This document shows, one piece after another, positions 33,954 through 45,600 of a stretch of DNA of 64,000 nucleotides (positions are counted from its first letter, which is position 1; the number at the start of each line of letters is the position of its first letter). Location: NCBI RefSeq assembly GCF_003073045.1, contig NC_037594.1:31298737-31362736 (forward strand), in the 5' to 3' direction. The notes under the pieces are model-generated. The model saw only the letters and a list, made by a program, of their open reading frames with translations, was not told the origin of the DNA and made no database searches. The translations under genes were made by a program, and so were the position numbers. Source of the stretch: Pomacea canaliculata (Eukaryota; Mollusca; Gastropoda; Architaenioglossa; Ampullariidae).

Positions 33954-36094
33954 ATGTGGAAATTGCTGTTTTTTCTGATAAGCGCGGCCTCTGTCAAGAT
34001 GGCGTCAGGTCAAAGTGCCATCGACGTCACGCAAGTCCACAATCACATCTACAACGTCATCAGTCCCTATGCGCGGCCCTCGACAAACCTTCCCTACCAA
34101 CGACGGTCTACGTGTCCTTCTACCTCATGTCCATCAACGAGTTCAACACGCAGCACAGAAGCTGACCAGCACCGCCTGGCTGATGGTCACGTGGCATGAC
34201 GACTACCTCACCTGGGACCCCAAGTCCTTTGGTGGCGTTGAAAGGATCTTTGCGGATCCAGCTCAGGTGTGGCGGCCTCGACTGGCCATTCGAAACACGA
34301 TGATGGACATACGGCAGCTCGGCAATGACTACGTGGTCTTGCAGGTGGATCATCACGGGAGGGTGACGTGGTACCCGGCCGAACGTTTCGAGACTTACTG
34401 CCAGGTCATCGTGACCTACTTTCCACTAGACGTACAGACGTGCACGTGGGATATCGACAGCTGGGACGCAGACGGCGTTGACCTGCAGGCAATAAAACTT
34501 GACATTGACCACAGTTTCTATGGAAACAACGGTGCGTGGGAGCTGGTGTCTTCAAACGTGAGTAAGGGCAACAACAAACTCGTCTTCCAGGTCACCCTCA
34601 AGCGGCGGCCGGGTCTCTTGATCCTGAACCTCATTCTTCCCGTCATGCTGCTGGGTGTTGTCAACATCTTCGTCTTTACCGTGCCGCCAGAGTCAGGTTT
34701 GTTTGTTTACATTAATAAGTACCTACAAGGACTTACATCACCTGAACAGCCGGCGACCTCCCGAGACCAATTCTTAGCCTCCTGCAAAGTTGTAGGATGT
34801 CAGGTCCCGACGAGTGTTGTAACAATATGACGAGAATAGACCGATCTTAAATTCGTAATTTCAGCAAAATAGTTGACATACTATATGCGTAGTTCCTATT
34901 TTACTTCTCATTTTTAAGCAAAAGTCGTTTACCTCCAGTCTCATTTCCTTAAAGCCAATAAACCGAAAACAAAACAAACCATAAACTTGAAATTTTACCT
35001 CCGTCAACTCGAGCGCTTTTATCGTCTTCTTTCATCTTTCTGCTTATAATAAAACTAGAAACCCATTCACTATGAGTTCATTCCAGAAATTAAATGTAAT
35101 TTTTTCCCGAGGAGTGTGCTTTCTTCAGCATAAATTGATCTATGCATCAATTTTATATGATAAGTTCTTAAATCTCCACAAGCAGGTAGACATCACTTTA
35201 ATTGATGTCGTGTGTTTAGAAGACTTTGATTACTGATATGCAAGTTTAAGTAAATCAATTATCAATCATCAAGCTACAAACTCGGTAAAATACTTGAAAC
35301 AATTTTTTTTTCAAGTATCTCACTGGCACGACCTAGTCATTTTATTCTCGCATAGAAACACGGATATTTTATTGCTGTATGTGTAACAGTATTTATGTAT
35401 TAATATTATATTCATATGTATTTACCTTAGATGTATTTATCAGCATATATTTTTGTATCTGATAAGTGCAAGTAGACACTAACCGGGGATTGATGAGAGT
35501 TTTCAGTAATACACTCACATACCTCACTCTGTGTCAATATCGACAATTGCACAATGAAAATTGTAACTCATACTTCTGTTGGCAGAGGAAAAGTTATCAT
35601 TTGCTATCACGACACTGCTGTCGTTCGGGGTGTTCTTAAGCTACATCCTGGATTTGCTGCCGTCGTCAGCGGAGACCATGTCCACCATGACCATCGCCAT
35701 GAACGGCCAGTTCATTCTATCCTCCCTCTTTGTCCTTCTCACCATCCTGGTCCTCCGCTTGCACCTCCGCGACGACAACAAGCACCCGGTGCCCAAGTCT
35801 CTTCAGTCCATCATCGTCAAATTGGAGTTCATTTTTCGTCTGGGGCCTCCTTCTACCAAAGTAGTGCCTGTGGTGGAGGTGTCGACCCTTCCTGGCCAGG
35901 AGGACGAGCAGACGACAACCAAGGAAGTAGAAAGGTTCATGAAGAAGGCGGCTCGCAAAATGGTCTTCGACAACCACGAGCTCATGACATGGAAACGGGT
36001 GAGCTGCTCCCTGGACAAAATCCTCTTCAGGTTTTTCCTCTTAGCCGTTGCGATTTCCTCCACCGCGGCGTGGATCTACGTCTACCTCGGGTGA
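33954..36094 (+). CDS. nAChR-like Cys-loop channel subunit, gene 7 (subfamily C), two frame breaks, EEK pore motif
   Basis: Exon 1 is 33954-34696 and exon 2 is 35586-36094, with an 889-bp GT-AG phase-1 intron (donor gtttgt, weaker than in the paralogues). The ATG at 33954 gives a signal peptide MWKLLFFLISAASVKMASG before QSAIDVTQVHNH. Two single-base deletions relative to genes 5 and 6 disturb the frame, at about 34090-34097 (after STNL) and 34148-34152 (acgcagcacag against acggcctcgcag). Between and after them the protein is well kept: VYVSFYLMSINEFNT, the loop D tryptophans, WRPRLAIRN, Cys-loop CQVIVTYFPLDVQTC, loop B tryptophan (DSWDAD) and TM1. Exon 2 is clean. The split codon reads GAG, so the pore entrance is EEK, with Asp at 20'. 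TM3, the RDDNKHPVP loop, MTWKRVSCSLDKILF and TM4 follow to TGA. It lacks loop C cysteines. It is the most diverged member of subfamily C. Confidence 0.83.
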
Positions 36095-36404
36095 TGGGCA
36101 GAATTTCTTGTAAGAAACACATCACTTGAACTGTAGAACTCATGAAAATATATGTACTTAGCTTAGCTGCATTCATGTGAGCACTGAAACTGTACTTCAC
36201 TAAAGCTATACTTTAGACGAGTCGCATTTGAGTTTTACTTCTATCATGTGTGTGTGTGTGTGGGCGCTCTAGTCTTTTTACGGGTGAGCTTAGTCCAGGC
36301 TGTGGACAATTGCTTGAAGAGCTGAAATTCAGTCCAGATTTTTCACTGCCTTCGACAAATTTCAAATGTGAAGTCATGATGGACGTAATACAAAATGGCA
36401 TCAG
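36095..36404. other. 3' flank of gene 7
   Basis: Presumed 3' UTR and spacer before the LINE relic. A GT run lies at about 36245-36262. No clear poly(A) hexamer. Confidence 0.4.
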
Positions 36405-37010
36405 CACCTCCAGTGAGATACTGCCAACAGAAGAGCAGGCTTGGAGCACAGTTGAAACAGATCTTTGGCTGTCAAATCTTCAACATCAATGAGACATGTA
36501 TCACAACTTCATGGAAAAGCTTTGACAAAGTCTGGAACAAGGAGAACATGTGAAGTGAAAATTCAACATTGAAGAGAGTCTCGTTCCAGTTCATCAATGC
36601 CCTGTATAATATCTAGAGGGGCACAGTTCTGCTGAATACCTCTCTTTCACACGGCAGTAGTCGTCTGTCAAGTATGCCCCCTGTCACCTGTGCTGTTCAA
36701 CATTTTTCTGCAGAACATTGTGCGTTAAACCCTTCATCATGCTTTCACTTTCATCGGTGGAATGCCGATTTGCTAGCCTATGCTTTGCAGGCGACATCAG
36801 TAGACATGTACTAGACCTAAATACAGACTGACAGAGAGTTCAAACCCACGGAATGGAGACCATGACTGACAAGAGAAAACTGATGGACACAGAAAAACAA
36901 AGCCCTATCTATATCAACAGAAGTGGTAAGTACCCGGTATCCACCCTCTGACAGATACCCTCATGAAGATTGCAACAGCAACAGCGGAAATGGCTAGAGT
37001 AGACAGGATG
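36405..37010 (+). mobile_element. LINE reverse-transcriptase remnant (RTE/Jockey-like)
   Basis: Pieces of a non-LTR reverse transcriptase lie in the right order but in changing frames. TEEQAW then STVETDLWLSNLQHQ (36430-36490) matches the family's EEQAGFRxGRSTxEQIF region. FDKVWN (36520) matches AFDRVW. CPLSPVLFNIFLQNIV (36674-36722) is the RT motif with the G-x-P-L-S-P core. LCFAGDIS (about 36779-36800) stands where FADD is expected. PIYINRSGK (36904) and IATATAEMARVDRM (about 36966-37010) match the post-catalytic segment. Many stops and shifts and a changed catalytic motif show it is long dead. The clade is inferred only from these motifs. Confidence 0.75.
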
Positions 37011-40000
37011 TAAACAAACACACAGCTATAACTTCTGTGATTTGTAGGAACTGTTCACTGTCAACCCAGAGAGGTGGGTTTCGTCCCTGTCTATCCATGT
37101 TCTCACCACCGTTACTAGTCAAGGACGAATGAATGAATTCCCAAGCTATACAATGTAGAAAGAGTTTAGACAAGCATCGCTAAGGATGCCACAAACAAAT
37201 TTAGAAACAAAGGTTTGGTTGGCGCACGGCTGGAAGGTAAACAAGCCAAGAGTAGAAATGTTTACGTATAAATGAAAACACCAGTGACTTACAGATGAAA
37301 ACAAATGTCGGCCAGTTTGCAGCACAATAAAACACGACTTGGCAGATTTTCTGTTTTAAACATAAATGTGAGAATCCTTCACTCTAATCACGTGCCGTGA
37401 TTCTTTTTTACATTTGCAATAAATCATATTCGATATCTTTCAGATGACTTTTTTTTCTTTTTGCAAGTACGCAAGCTTCGCATGACTGTACCCGACTAAG
37501 GCCCTTTCTTCGAACTTTTGACCAAGTTCAGCGAAAATTTTTATATAACAGCCTCGTGCAAAAATTTTTTAATGAATCCTCGTTAAGCGTTTATTTATCC
37601 AGTTAAAAAGGAAGTTAATGAAGTGCACCTTCGAGATACTTTCGTGGGCAGCTGACTAGAAGCCGATATCGAACAGGCTCACCTCTGTGTCATAGAAAAT
37701 GTCATAAATTATTTGTAATAATAAAACAACCCAACATAACAAAACTTCCCACCAATCAAAAAATCCGCAAACAACTTGGATTCGTGAGCTTCTCGCACAG
37801 CAGGGTAACACACCATTCCATCGTGAGAAAGTAATGTAATGTCAGCAATGTAACAGGTTGTATATCAGATGAAACACAGTAAGTTGATAAAGGGAAAATG
37901 TACTTTTGAACGCACATACACAGTTATGTTACATAAACTCTTACACGCACATACATAATTATATCGACTCATAGATGTACATTTGTATTAAATCAATATG
38001 CTTACACACAAGCATACAAATACAAGAACCACCACACACAAACATAAGCCTGCTTGCATGAACACATTCTTATACGTCTGATCTCAAACAGTTGGGGAAG
38101 AAATCCAGTGTTGTGTTTACAAACATCCGTCTACTAGTGAAAGCGTGTTTAACAATTTTTTTTAACTTATTTTATTGAATTTTGTTATCGATTTTGTCGT
38201 TTTACTTTGTGCCGTTCTTCCAACCTTCAATGCTAAAGGGAAGTAACTATAGTTTACTTTTTCCTAGGGCAGCACTTACCTATCTCCCCTGATTCACGCT
38301 CTGCTTGCGGTCTACTGGAAGTCGTCTGTATCCGCTAGCTAACCTAACAAAGGAATTGCAGGCACCAAAGTCGCAGTGTAAAGCTCGAAGCTGTTGTTGG
38401 TCTCTTTATGCAGACTAGGGCTAGACTGTTTCAAGCAGAGAAATGGCTGACCTGTTTCCATGGTACTTAGCATCTCGTTTTATCAGTCTATGTTCTGTCT
38501 GAGTAACTTAAAAAGAGTTAATTTTTGTAGTACCGACAAAACCCGTGACTTATTTCATAGTTAGAATAATTTATCTTTGGAAAAGAGACGAGAGATAGAA
38601 GAAATGAACGAACAAATTTTATTGATTATGCCCAAGAAGTAAGTGATTTTACAGGTAAATAAGCAAATGAGTTTCTTAAGTCATGAATAGCATAGAATCA
38701 TAAATAAATACATACACAATCTGACAACAATTACGTGAACGCACTATCTTCCAAACCTGCACACAATACTTTTATTGAAGAACCATTCGTATGATTTATA
38801 AAAAGAAACAAATGGCGAGGAGAGAGGAAGAAAGAGAGAGAATAAGAAAGAGAGAGAATAATGGTGAGAACTGAGACACAGACATGAGGTGCTTAGTGTG
38901 ATGGAGGCAAGGAGAGTCAGTTACACACAAAAAGACATTCAGATATACTTGCAGATGTCTAGATCGTAGGCAAGCACATACACACAGAAAGAGAGAGAGA
39001 AAGGAGTAATGAGGCTGAGAGACTGACAGTAACAGCTCGCTATCCTGTCAACGCCTCAGAGATAAGCACACCAAGAGCAGAGCTACACAATGAAAGTAAC
39101 TGAGACAAAGGGAGACAACCAGTCTTCTCCTAGCATTGCGCTTCAGGCAGAGTTGCTTCTCTTCCACATCCCACTCGCATTTACGAACGAGCGAAACTGG
39201 TTCTAATTTTTTTTATTTCTGTTTAATTTTAACTCTCAAAATGTACTTTTAGAAAGAGCGAGAGAAAAAAATAATGAGTCAGAATCTGTTCAAGCAAAGT
39301 AGGTACATATTATTGACTCCGACCTTTGTTCGAGGCTTAAACAATGACATTTTATCATCGACTGAAAAACTTCTGCTAAGCAGCTTATAAACTTAACGAC
39401 GGAGGTGGATCTCATATTTCTCGACATTGTGGCTCCACTAGTTGAGTGCTACTTGTGCCTGACTGGAAATTTCCATTAACCACCCAGCAGCAATAGTAAT
39501 CAGAGAAACACCAACCCGGAGATATGCTTGCTTCTGCCTTCCAGGGTTGTGACCCAGACAACTGTAATGCACAGCACCTAAGCCTTTTCAGTTCAGTATT
39601 ATGGCCTCTTAAAGTAATAGAAAATTCTCTTACGCAAGCTCATGGAGTGCCGAATAAAAAATTAGAAATAAAGCAAACTTGAAGTGGTCACGTGACTCTA
39701 TTCGGTTGATAAACCTCCTTTACATACCTTCCCTAACTTTCACCTTTCGCTCCTTCTTTACAATTCAGTCTTTCAGAAACCCCCAGTCAGGAAATAGTGC
39801 CTCACCTGCTCAACCACTGCTCTTCAGAATTTATGTAAATTTGTACACAAGACTGGATATCTAAGCATTTTACTTTCGTTAAACCTACTCAAGTAGCGTT
39901 GATAAACGATAACCCATTGAGGAAAAAAACCTTAAAACAGCTATCAATACAGATCGTGCTACATGTCATGCTCCAATACCACGAATAGCAGCGATGATCT

Positions 40001-42680
40001 CTGGATATTTTTTTGTTCTTTAGAAGACCTGCATTTTTTACATGGACCGTAGGAAGAGTCGTTTAACAAATCCGAAGCATGGTCACAACAGACAAAGAAG
40101 AAGATCAAAAAGGATTCCATCTGAGTATTCTCTGATTGTGTAGCCCCATAAAGAAAAAAAAAAGCCTCATTCAAGCCAGGCAAACATGTCGCTCGCCACT
40201 TAATGGCCCATAAGTACAGTAGCCCTCGCTTGGTTGCATTCAGTGGTTGCAGTGTCAGGCCGATGAAAGATCCTCGCCGCGGTCCCTGCTCACCAATGGC
40301 TCCATTGTGCGCCTTTCACAACCACCCTCGCCCACTTATTTTTTCATTGCCTGGCTGCCAGTATAATTCGAGAGCTGGAAAGGCACCTGCCCTTGGAAAC
40401 CGCGGTGAGCACAAAAGAAGAGCCATTAGTGGTAAGTCTAACCGCGAGCGGTTCGTAGATCGGCTACGAACACGAAATGGTAATTATTTGGCAGTAATTT
40501 CTGCAGGCGTCACCTGGGTGCCTTTCCACCCGAACTCACTTTTGTAGTCGAGTCGGCAAGCTGAGGCGTGGCTCTTAGTGGTTGGAAGCTTAACTACCAG
40601 CATCAGTGTATCCACCCATTCGGAGAGCAGGTCTGGGGGCCGTTGTCTTGTTATCCGAAAATCTGAAATATTAGTAAGCAATTGGTGCTTATTAGGTCTT
40701 TGTCAGTTTGGCTTTGAAAAACATCAAAGGTCTCCACTTTCAAAGTAGTTAGCAGGTCCCTAATTTAAACATCAACTGTAGGTTTGGGTACTGGAGCAAT
40801 GAAGTATTTGTCTGAGGAGGTTTTTGGAAGAGAAAAAAGCTACCTACCATGTCTATCAAGAGTGTGGTGCCCAGCCTGTTGGGATTTAGAGAAACCACGG
40901 GGCATAAATAAAGCAGACTTTGTGGAGCCTGCGATTATCCACATCCTCAAAATAAAAATGTTCTGCTGAGACAAAAACATGTTTTTTATCCTTTAGAAGG
41001 AAGAAAAGCAGGAAACAGCTTTTAAATTCTTGTTTACGGCCTGTGACAAACAAAAACAGGCTTAAGCTTAGACAGGGATTGGAGAAAATGGTGAGGGATA
41101 TGGGTGGTGCACGAAGACAAGAATCCATATATCTCTCTAAGCTGCCATTGCGATTTAAGGTAATGAAGAGATACAGCCTTTGTACTGTCTCCATCAGATT
41201 CTACTTGAATATCAGATTGTTTTAACTTTCTAATGACAGTGTGTGCACGACATCGTAATAAAAATGTGATAAAGACAAACACGACGATGATGAAGATGAT
41301 GAGGAGGGTGGTGCAGTTGTATTTTTTGCATGACAGTGAGCTCAGCGCACTTGATTACTTCGCTCAAATGAAATTTGGCACAAAAAAAAAATAGCCTTGT
41401 GGTTGTTTTTTTTTTCATCACAACCTGGTGTAAATATTCTGTTAACTTCCAGATGTCCGCGCATAGTCAACCATGTTTGATCTTTTTAAGACTTTCCCAA
41501 GTGAAAACTCGGCTTCAAGTTGAGGATGTGGCGACGATCTGTTGCTCCGCCTTGTTTCCACGTGACTTTAGGAACGCCGCGAGCTCGTGCCTGTCTTTAT
41601 TCCGAACAGTCTCCATCTCCCACCATCCCCCCCCACCGTCACCATCCCCTATCCCTTGCCTCCCCGACACAAAGAGCCTGTAACCGGCTTGATGGCAGTA
41701 TTAAGAGGGGGAGCAGAAGGACTCCTCGTGTTGTTGTGAGTGTGATCACATGACCCTGCAGCTACACCACATAAGATGCTGATGAGAGTGGAGCGAGGCT
41801 AGACTCGTGGCATCACCTTGAAGATACCCTGAACAGGGACTTGAGGGGAGGTGGGGTACGATGTTATCATATCATCATGTGGAAAGTTTTCAGTTAAGTT
41901 ACAAGTGTCTGCGTGTCAGGAGCAAGTGCTTGCACAGACAGAGTGCACACCTCGGCATTTGAAGGAGGAGAATTGAGAACATCTGCACCACTCCATTCAC
42001 ACATGCACTTCACAGCTACCATAGCAATAGTTCCAAATTGTATCATTTTACACTGGTCCAACTTTACTTTAAAAACACTCAATTGAAAAAATATAAAAGA
42101 AAAAAAGGAGAAAACAAATTGGTTCCTGACTGAAAATGAAGTACCCGTCTTTGGCTGTGGAGGGGCAGACACTAAATATGATTTACATTCTGTACACTAT
42201 TCACGACATCGACCAGGACGTCTGAGACTCTTCTGGCAACGAATTGCAGGATTTCCAACTGTAACTTTGGCACGAGGCGACCATGATGAGACGATCGACT
42301 CGTCTGGTGTCGCGACTGTTGCTATTGTCGTTGCTGGTGTTAGAGAATGGTATATGATTCATTTTTGCATGCCGTCCATAGAATATTCTCTCCGAACGGC
42401 TGAGTATTGTTTGCTAACAGTCCATGTGTTGCTGAATCCAATTTATTTGAGACAATTTTTTTTCTTTCAGATACTTAGATTGATTTCCCTTCTGCACTGA
42501 GAAATTAGATGACCATAGATAAAGTGATTTTGTCAAGACGAAAGCGAAAATAAACTAATGCGGAAAAATATGTTTATATGATATATTGACTCAAATCAGT
42601 GCTTGGGCAGAACACCCATTATGTAACATCTATTTGAAATTATTTTTTCCCAAATAGAGATAATGAGGAGCCGGAGGGAG
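37011..42680. other. gene-poor stretch, 37.0-42.7 kb
   Basis: No convincing gene. The longest frame (40203-40547, 114 codons, plus) has no recognisable domain, low-complexity features or splice partners. A purine-rich simple stretch lies at about 38815-38870, a GAT-like run at 41281-41310, and a short inverted agggaagtaact / acctatctcccct arrangement at 38237-38290 of the kind seen in small palindromic repeats. The LINE relic may extend faintly to about 37250 (LVGARLEGKQAK-like). Confidence 0.4.
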
Positions 42681-45600
42681 GAGTAAAATTTAATGCTTAA
42701 TTATAATATTTCTTGTATCGTAATATCTTATATCTTAATATCTCTAATATCTGAATATCTTTAATAAGATAAGTGGCTCAATGGAGCTTATTTTACAGAG
42801 GCAGCAAAAAGGAAAACTGTTAATACCATGATAATAAACCAATCCTGACAAAGGACATCGCGAAGAATTTCTACTACTGTCTTGATGACTTGTCAGAAGT
42901 GTTCGTGAGTGAGCTCAAACACTTGAAACACAGTTGTAAGCGGTGTTTATCTTCGTTTATCTGATGATTAACACCCCTGTGCCTCTGTCCGCCTGTCGAC
43001 TGGTCATCGAAGACGCTGCTGATGAATACGGCGATGAAAACTGCAAGATCAGACAGTGCCTGTAGTGCAAGGCCTCGTTAATCCAAGAAAAGTGTGGATG
43101 AGATTTACAGTCTCACGGCCTTGGGGATCGCACATCTCGGGAGAAGGAAGATTAACGACTTTAAGAGCAGAGAGAGAAAGTTTCAATGGAGAAGTGATTA
43201 CAAAAGTGGGTAAACAAGGACAAGCAAAAGAAGAAGATATAGAGAAACAGAAAAACAAAAACATTAAGAAGAGATGAAGAGCAACAACAAAGATATCGTC
43301 TCTTATGAAACACCTTTAACATTTGCACTTGAAGAGGACTTGTTGTCCGTGATGCGCGCTGTAAACACAAAAATCCTGGATGCCAAAGCCCACAGGCGGG
43401 AGTTAATTCTGGTGAAAGATCAAAATCTTTGTTGTTTTTCTTGACACTTTGAACAGAGCAAGGTTTCCATAACTTAGACATTTTCTACAGGAGTTGCATC
43501 CGTTGTCTGGCACTGACTCGAGAGAAATGCGACTGCGTGATGGAGCGAAAATTCTTTCTCGAGATTAAAAACATTTCAGCATACTTTTGTTGAAACATAA
43601 GCCAAACATTTTTAATATTTAAATGGGATTTTTTTTTCTCTTTGTGTTTCCTTTCAGTAAACTCAGTTAAACAGTTTATACACTGTACCGAGGCGCTTGA
43701 TGGGTTGGGGCATAAAATACAAAGTATGTTTTATGAGGTTCACGGGTAAAATTATGAATACAATTGGTATGGATGTTAGCGAGGCTAGAAAAAGGTATAC
43801 AGCAGATATTTTTATAGAGAATTTTATGTTGAAACAGTGTTAGTCAATCAGAAGAACATATGAGAACTTACAAAAAATTTGGAGACATTTAAACCTTCGC
43901 GCACTTCACGAACCGTGAACCTGTTGACACTCGAATAAAAGCTGTTTCTTCAGTAGATGGCAGCCTTGCGAGGGTCTGGTGCCGACTCCATGCCTCATAA
44001 AACAGCTGCCGACACGAGCACGTGGATCATAGGGCTATGGAGGCTCATCATCAGAGGCTACAGAACTACCCAGTCATCCATCTCTGTTCCGCTTCTTTGA
44101 TATCAGAGCCACCCCCGAGTCAGTCGTAGGGCGGGCGCTCCCTTTGATGCCCTCACCTGCCGATCGATTCACTTAAATACACCAGGAACACGGCGAAGAC
44201 TTTCTCGGTGCAAAAGGAAGGATGGCGAAAAAAAAAACTACTTCGCTTTCTAGAAAAAAAAACAAACATGTCGAACAACTCTGTAGCCAGCTTCTTCAGT
44301 ACCTGCTACAGGTAAACATTGTATCCTGCACGACATTGTATGAGTCAGATCGGTAAACAAGAGTCGAATAAAACGGCTTTTGTATTTCTTAATAAACTTA
44401 ATTTTATTCTTTCCGTCGGTAGTTTGTTTCTGATGTTCTATTTCCATCTTTCTCTCTCTCTCACACGCACAGGCTGAGACCGGTGTGACGCCCACAAAGG
44501 TGCGCGTGCTGCCAGGTGTTTGCATCTGTTCTCTGACGTGCATACCTGGCATTGATATTGTTTGTTACACCACGAAACTAGTTCTTGTCCAAGCATGTTG
44601 TATGAACTTGAACATTTTCTTGTGTAAGACATTGTTCTCTTCTCGACAACATCAACAATCCAAGGACCAAGTAAGAATCATAGTGAGAACCACCCAACAT
44701 GGCGTCCTCAAGATGCTTGGTTTGCAGATCATCATCTAGTGGCCACCAGAGCGAAATGAAAGCTTGTGCTACTCCAGCATTCTCTCTTCTTCTCTGTCTA
44801 TTTTCAGATCCATCATTAAATATTATTTACGCTCGTCAACTTCAGCCTCTTCACTTCTAGACCGCCTTTCCTTCGCGCCTTAAATTTAAGATAAAAATGT
44901 ATCAATAAATGGAAATAATATACACACGCAATCTCTCTCTCTCTGCAGTATATGTTAATGTTATTACCTCAAGCTTCAAGGTGAGGTCAGTTGATTTCCC
45001 ACCCAGTCTCTTTGATACAAAAAGAGCTTTTCATCTCCCTCGTTATCAGTCACGCGCTCAGTTACAGACATTTTGTTTTGCACAGACTTGTGGGTTCAAA
45101 GCCAACTGAATAAAGATGTATTGAGGTTGGATCAGAGCTGTATAGAAACGTTTTATACATCAGGAATATAGAACCAGACATCACAGAAACTGTATTTGTC
45201 AGTGCACTGGAGTGTATATTTTCGCTACTTCTCTTTCAGGTAAAAAACCTTGTTGGCTCCGAACCTCTCGTCCAGAGTTACTTATGTCAGAATGCCTCTC
45301 AGTTTCAAAAGCATCAAACGTTGAACGCTTTTCAGCTCTCGAAAAGATGTGTGGATTCTGCTGTAGATGACTGATGTAACCGACGCAAGCGCTCATCAAC
45401 ACAGACGAGTTATCTCCCCCAGTTTTTACCTCCCTTGAGTGATCGGTATCGAGGGAACCGCTGCATGTCTGACTCGCCGTGCGTTTTCGTTAGAACATCA
45501 TCAGCGACTGCGAGATGATGTAAACTGACCTCGGCAGTCTGTGGCAAGACTGGGGGCCTGCTGATGGGGCCTGAATATCTACTCAGCTAAGAAAATGTGT

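Noticed and set aside
2874-36094. Soluble acetylcholine-binding proteins (AChBP) of molluscs
   Set aside because: All seven genes encode four transmembrane segments and a pore helix. AChBPs lack them.
2874-36094. GABA, glycine or glutamate-gated chloride channel family
   Set aside because: Cys-loop spacing and content, the E-S-G-E-R-L-S-F-type TM2 start and the MTWKR-type helix before TM4 are of nicotinic type. Gene 1's GAR is better explained as a local change, as its twin has GER.
40203-40547. 114-codon plus-strand frame as a gene
   Set aside because: No domain, no promoter or splice context, and length within chance for a 27-kb gene-poor region.
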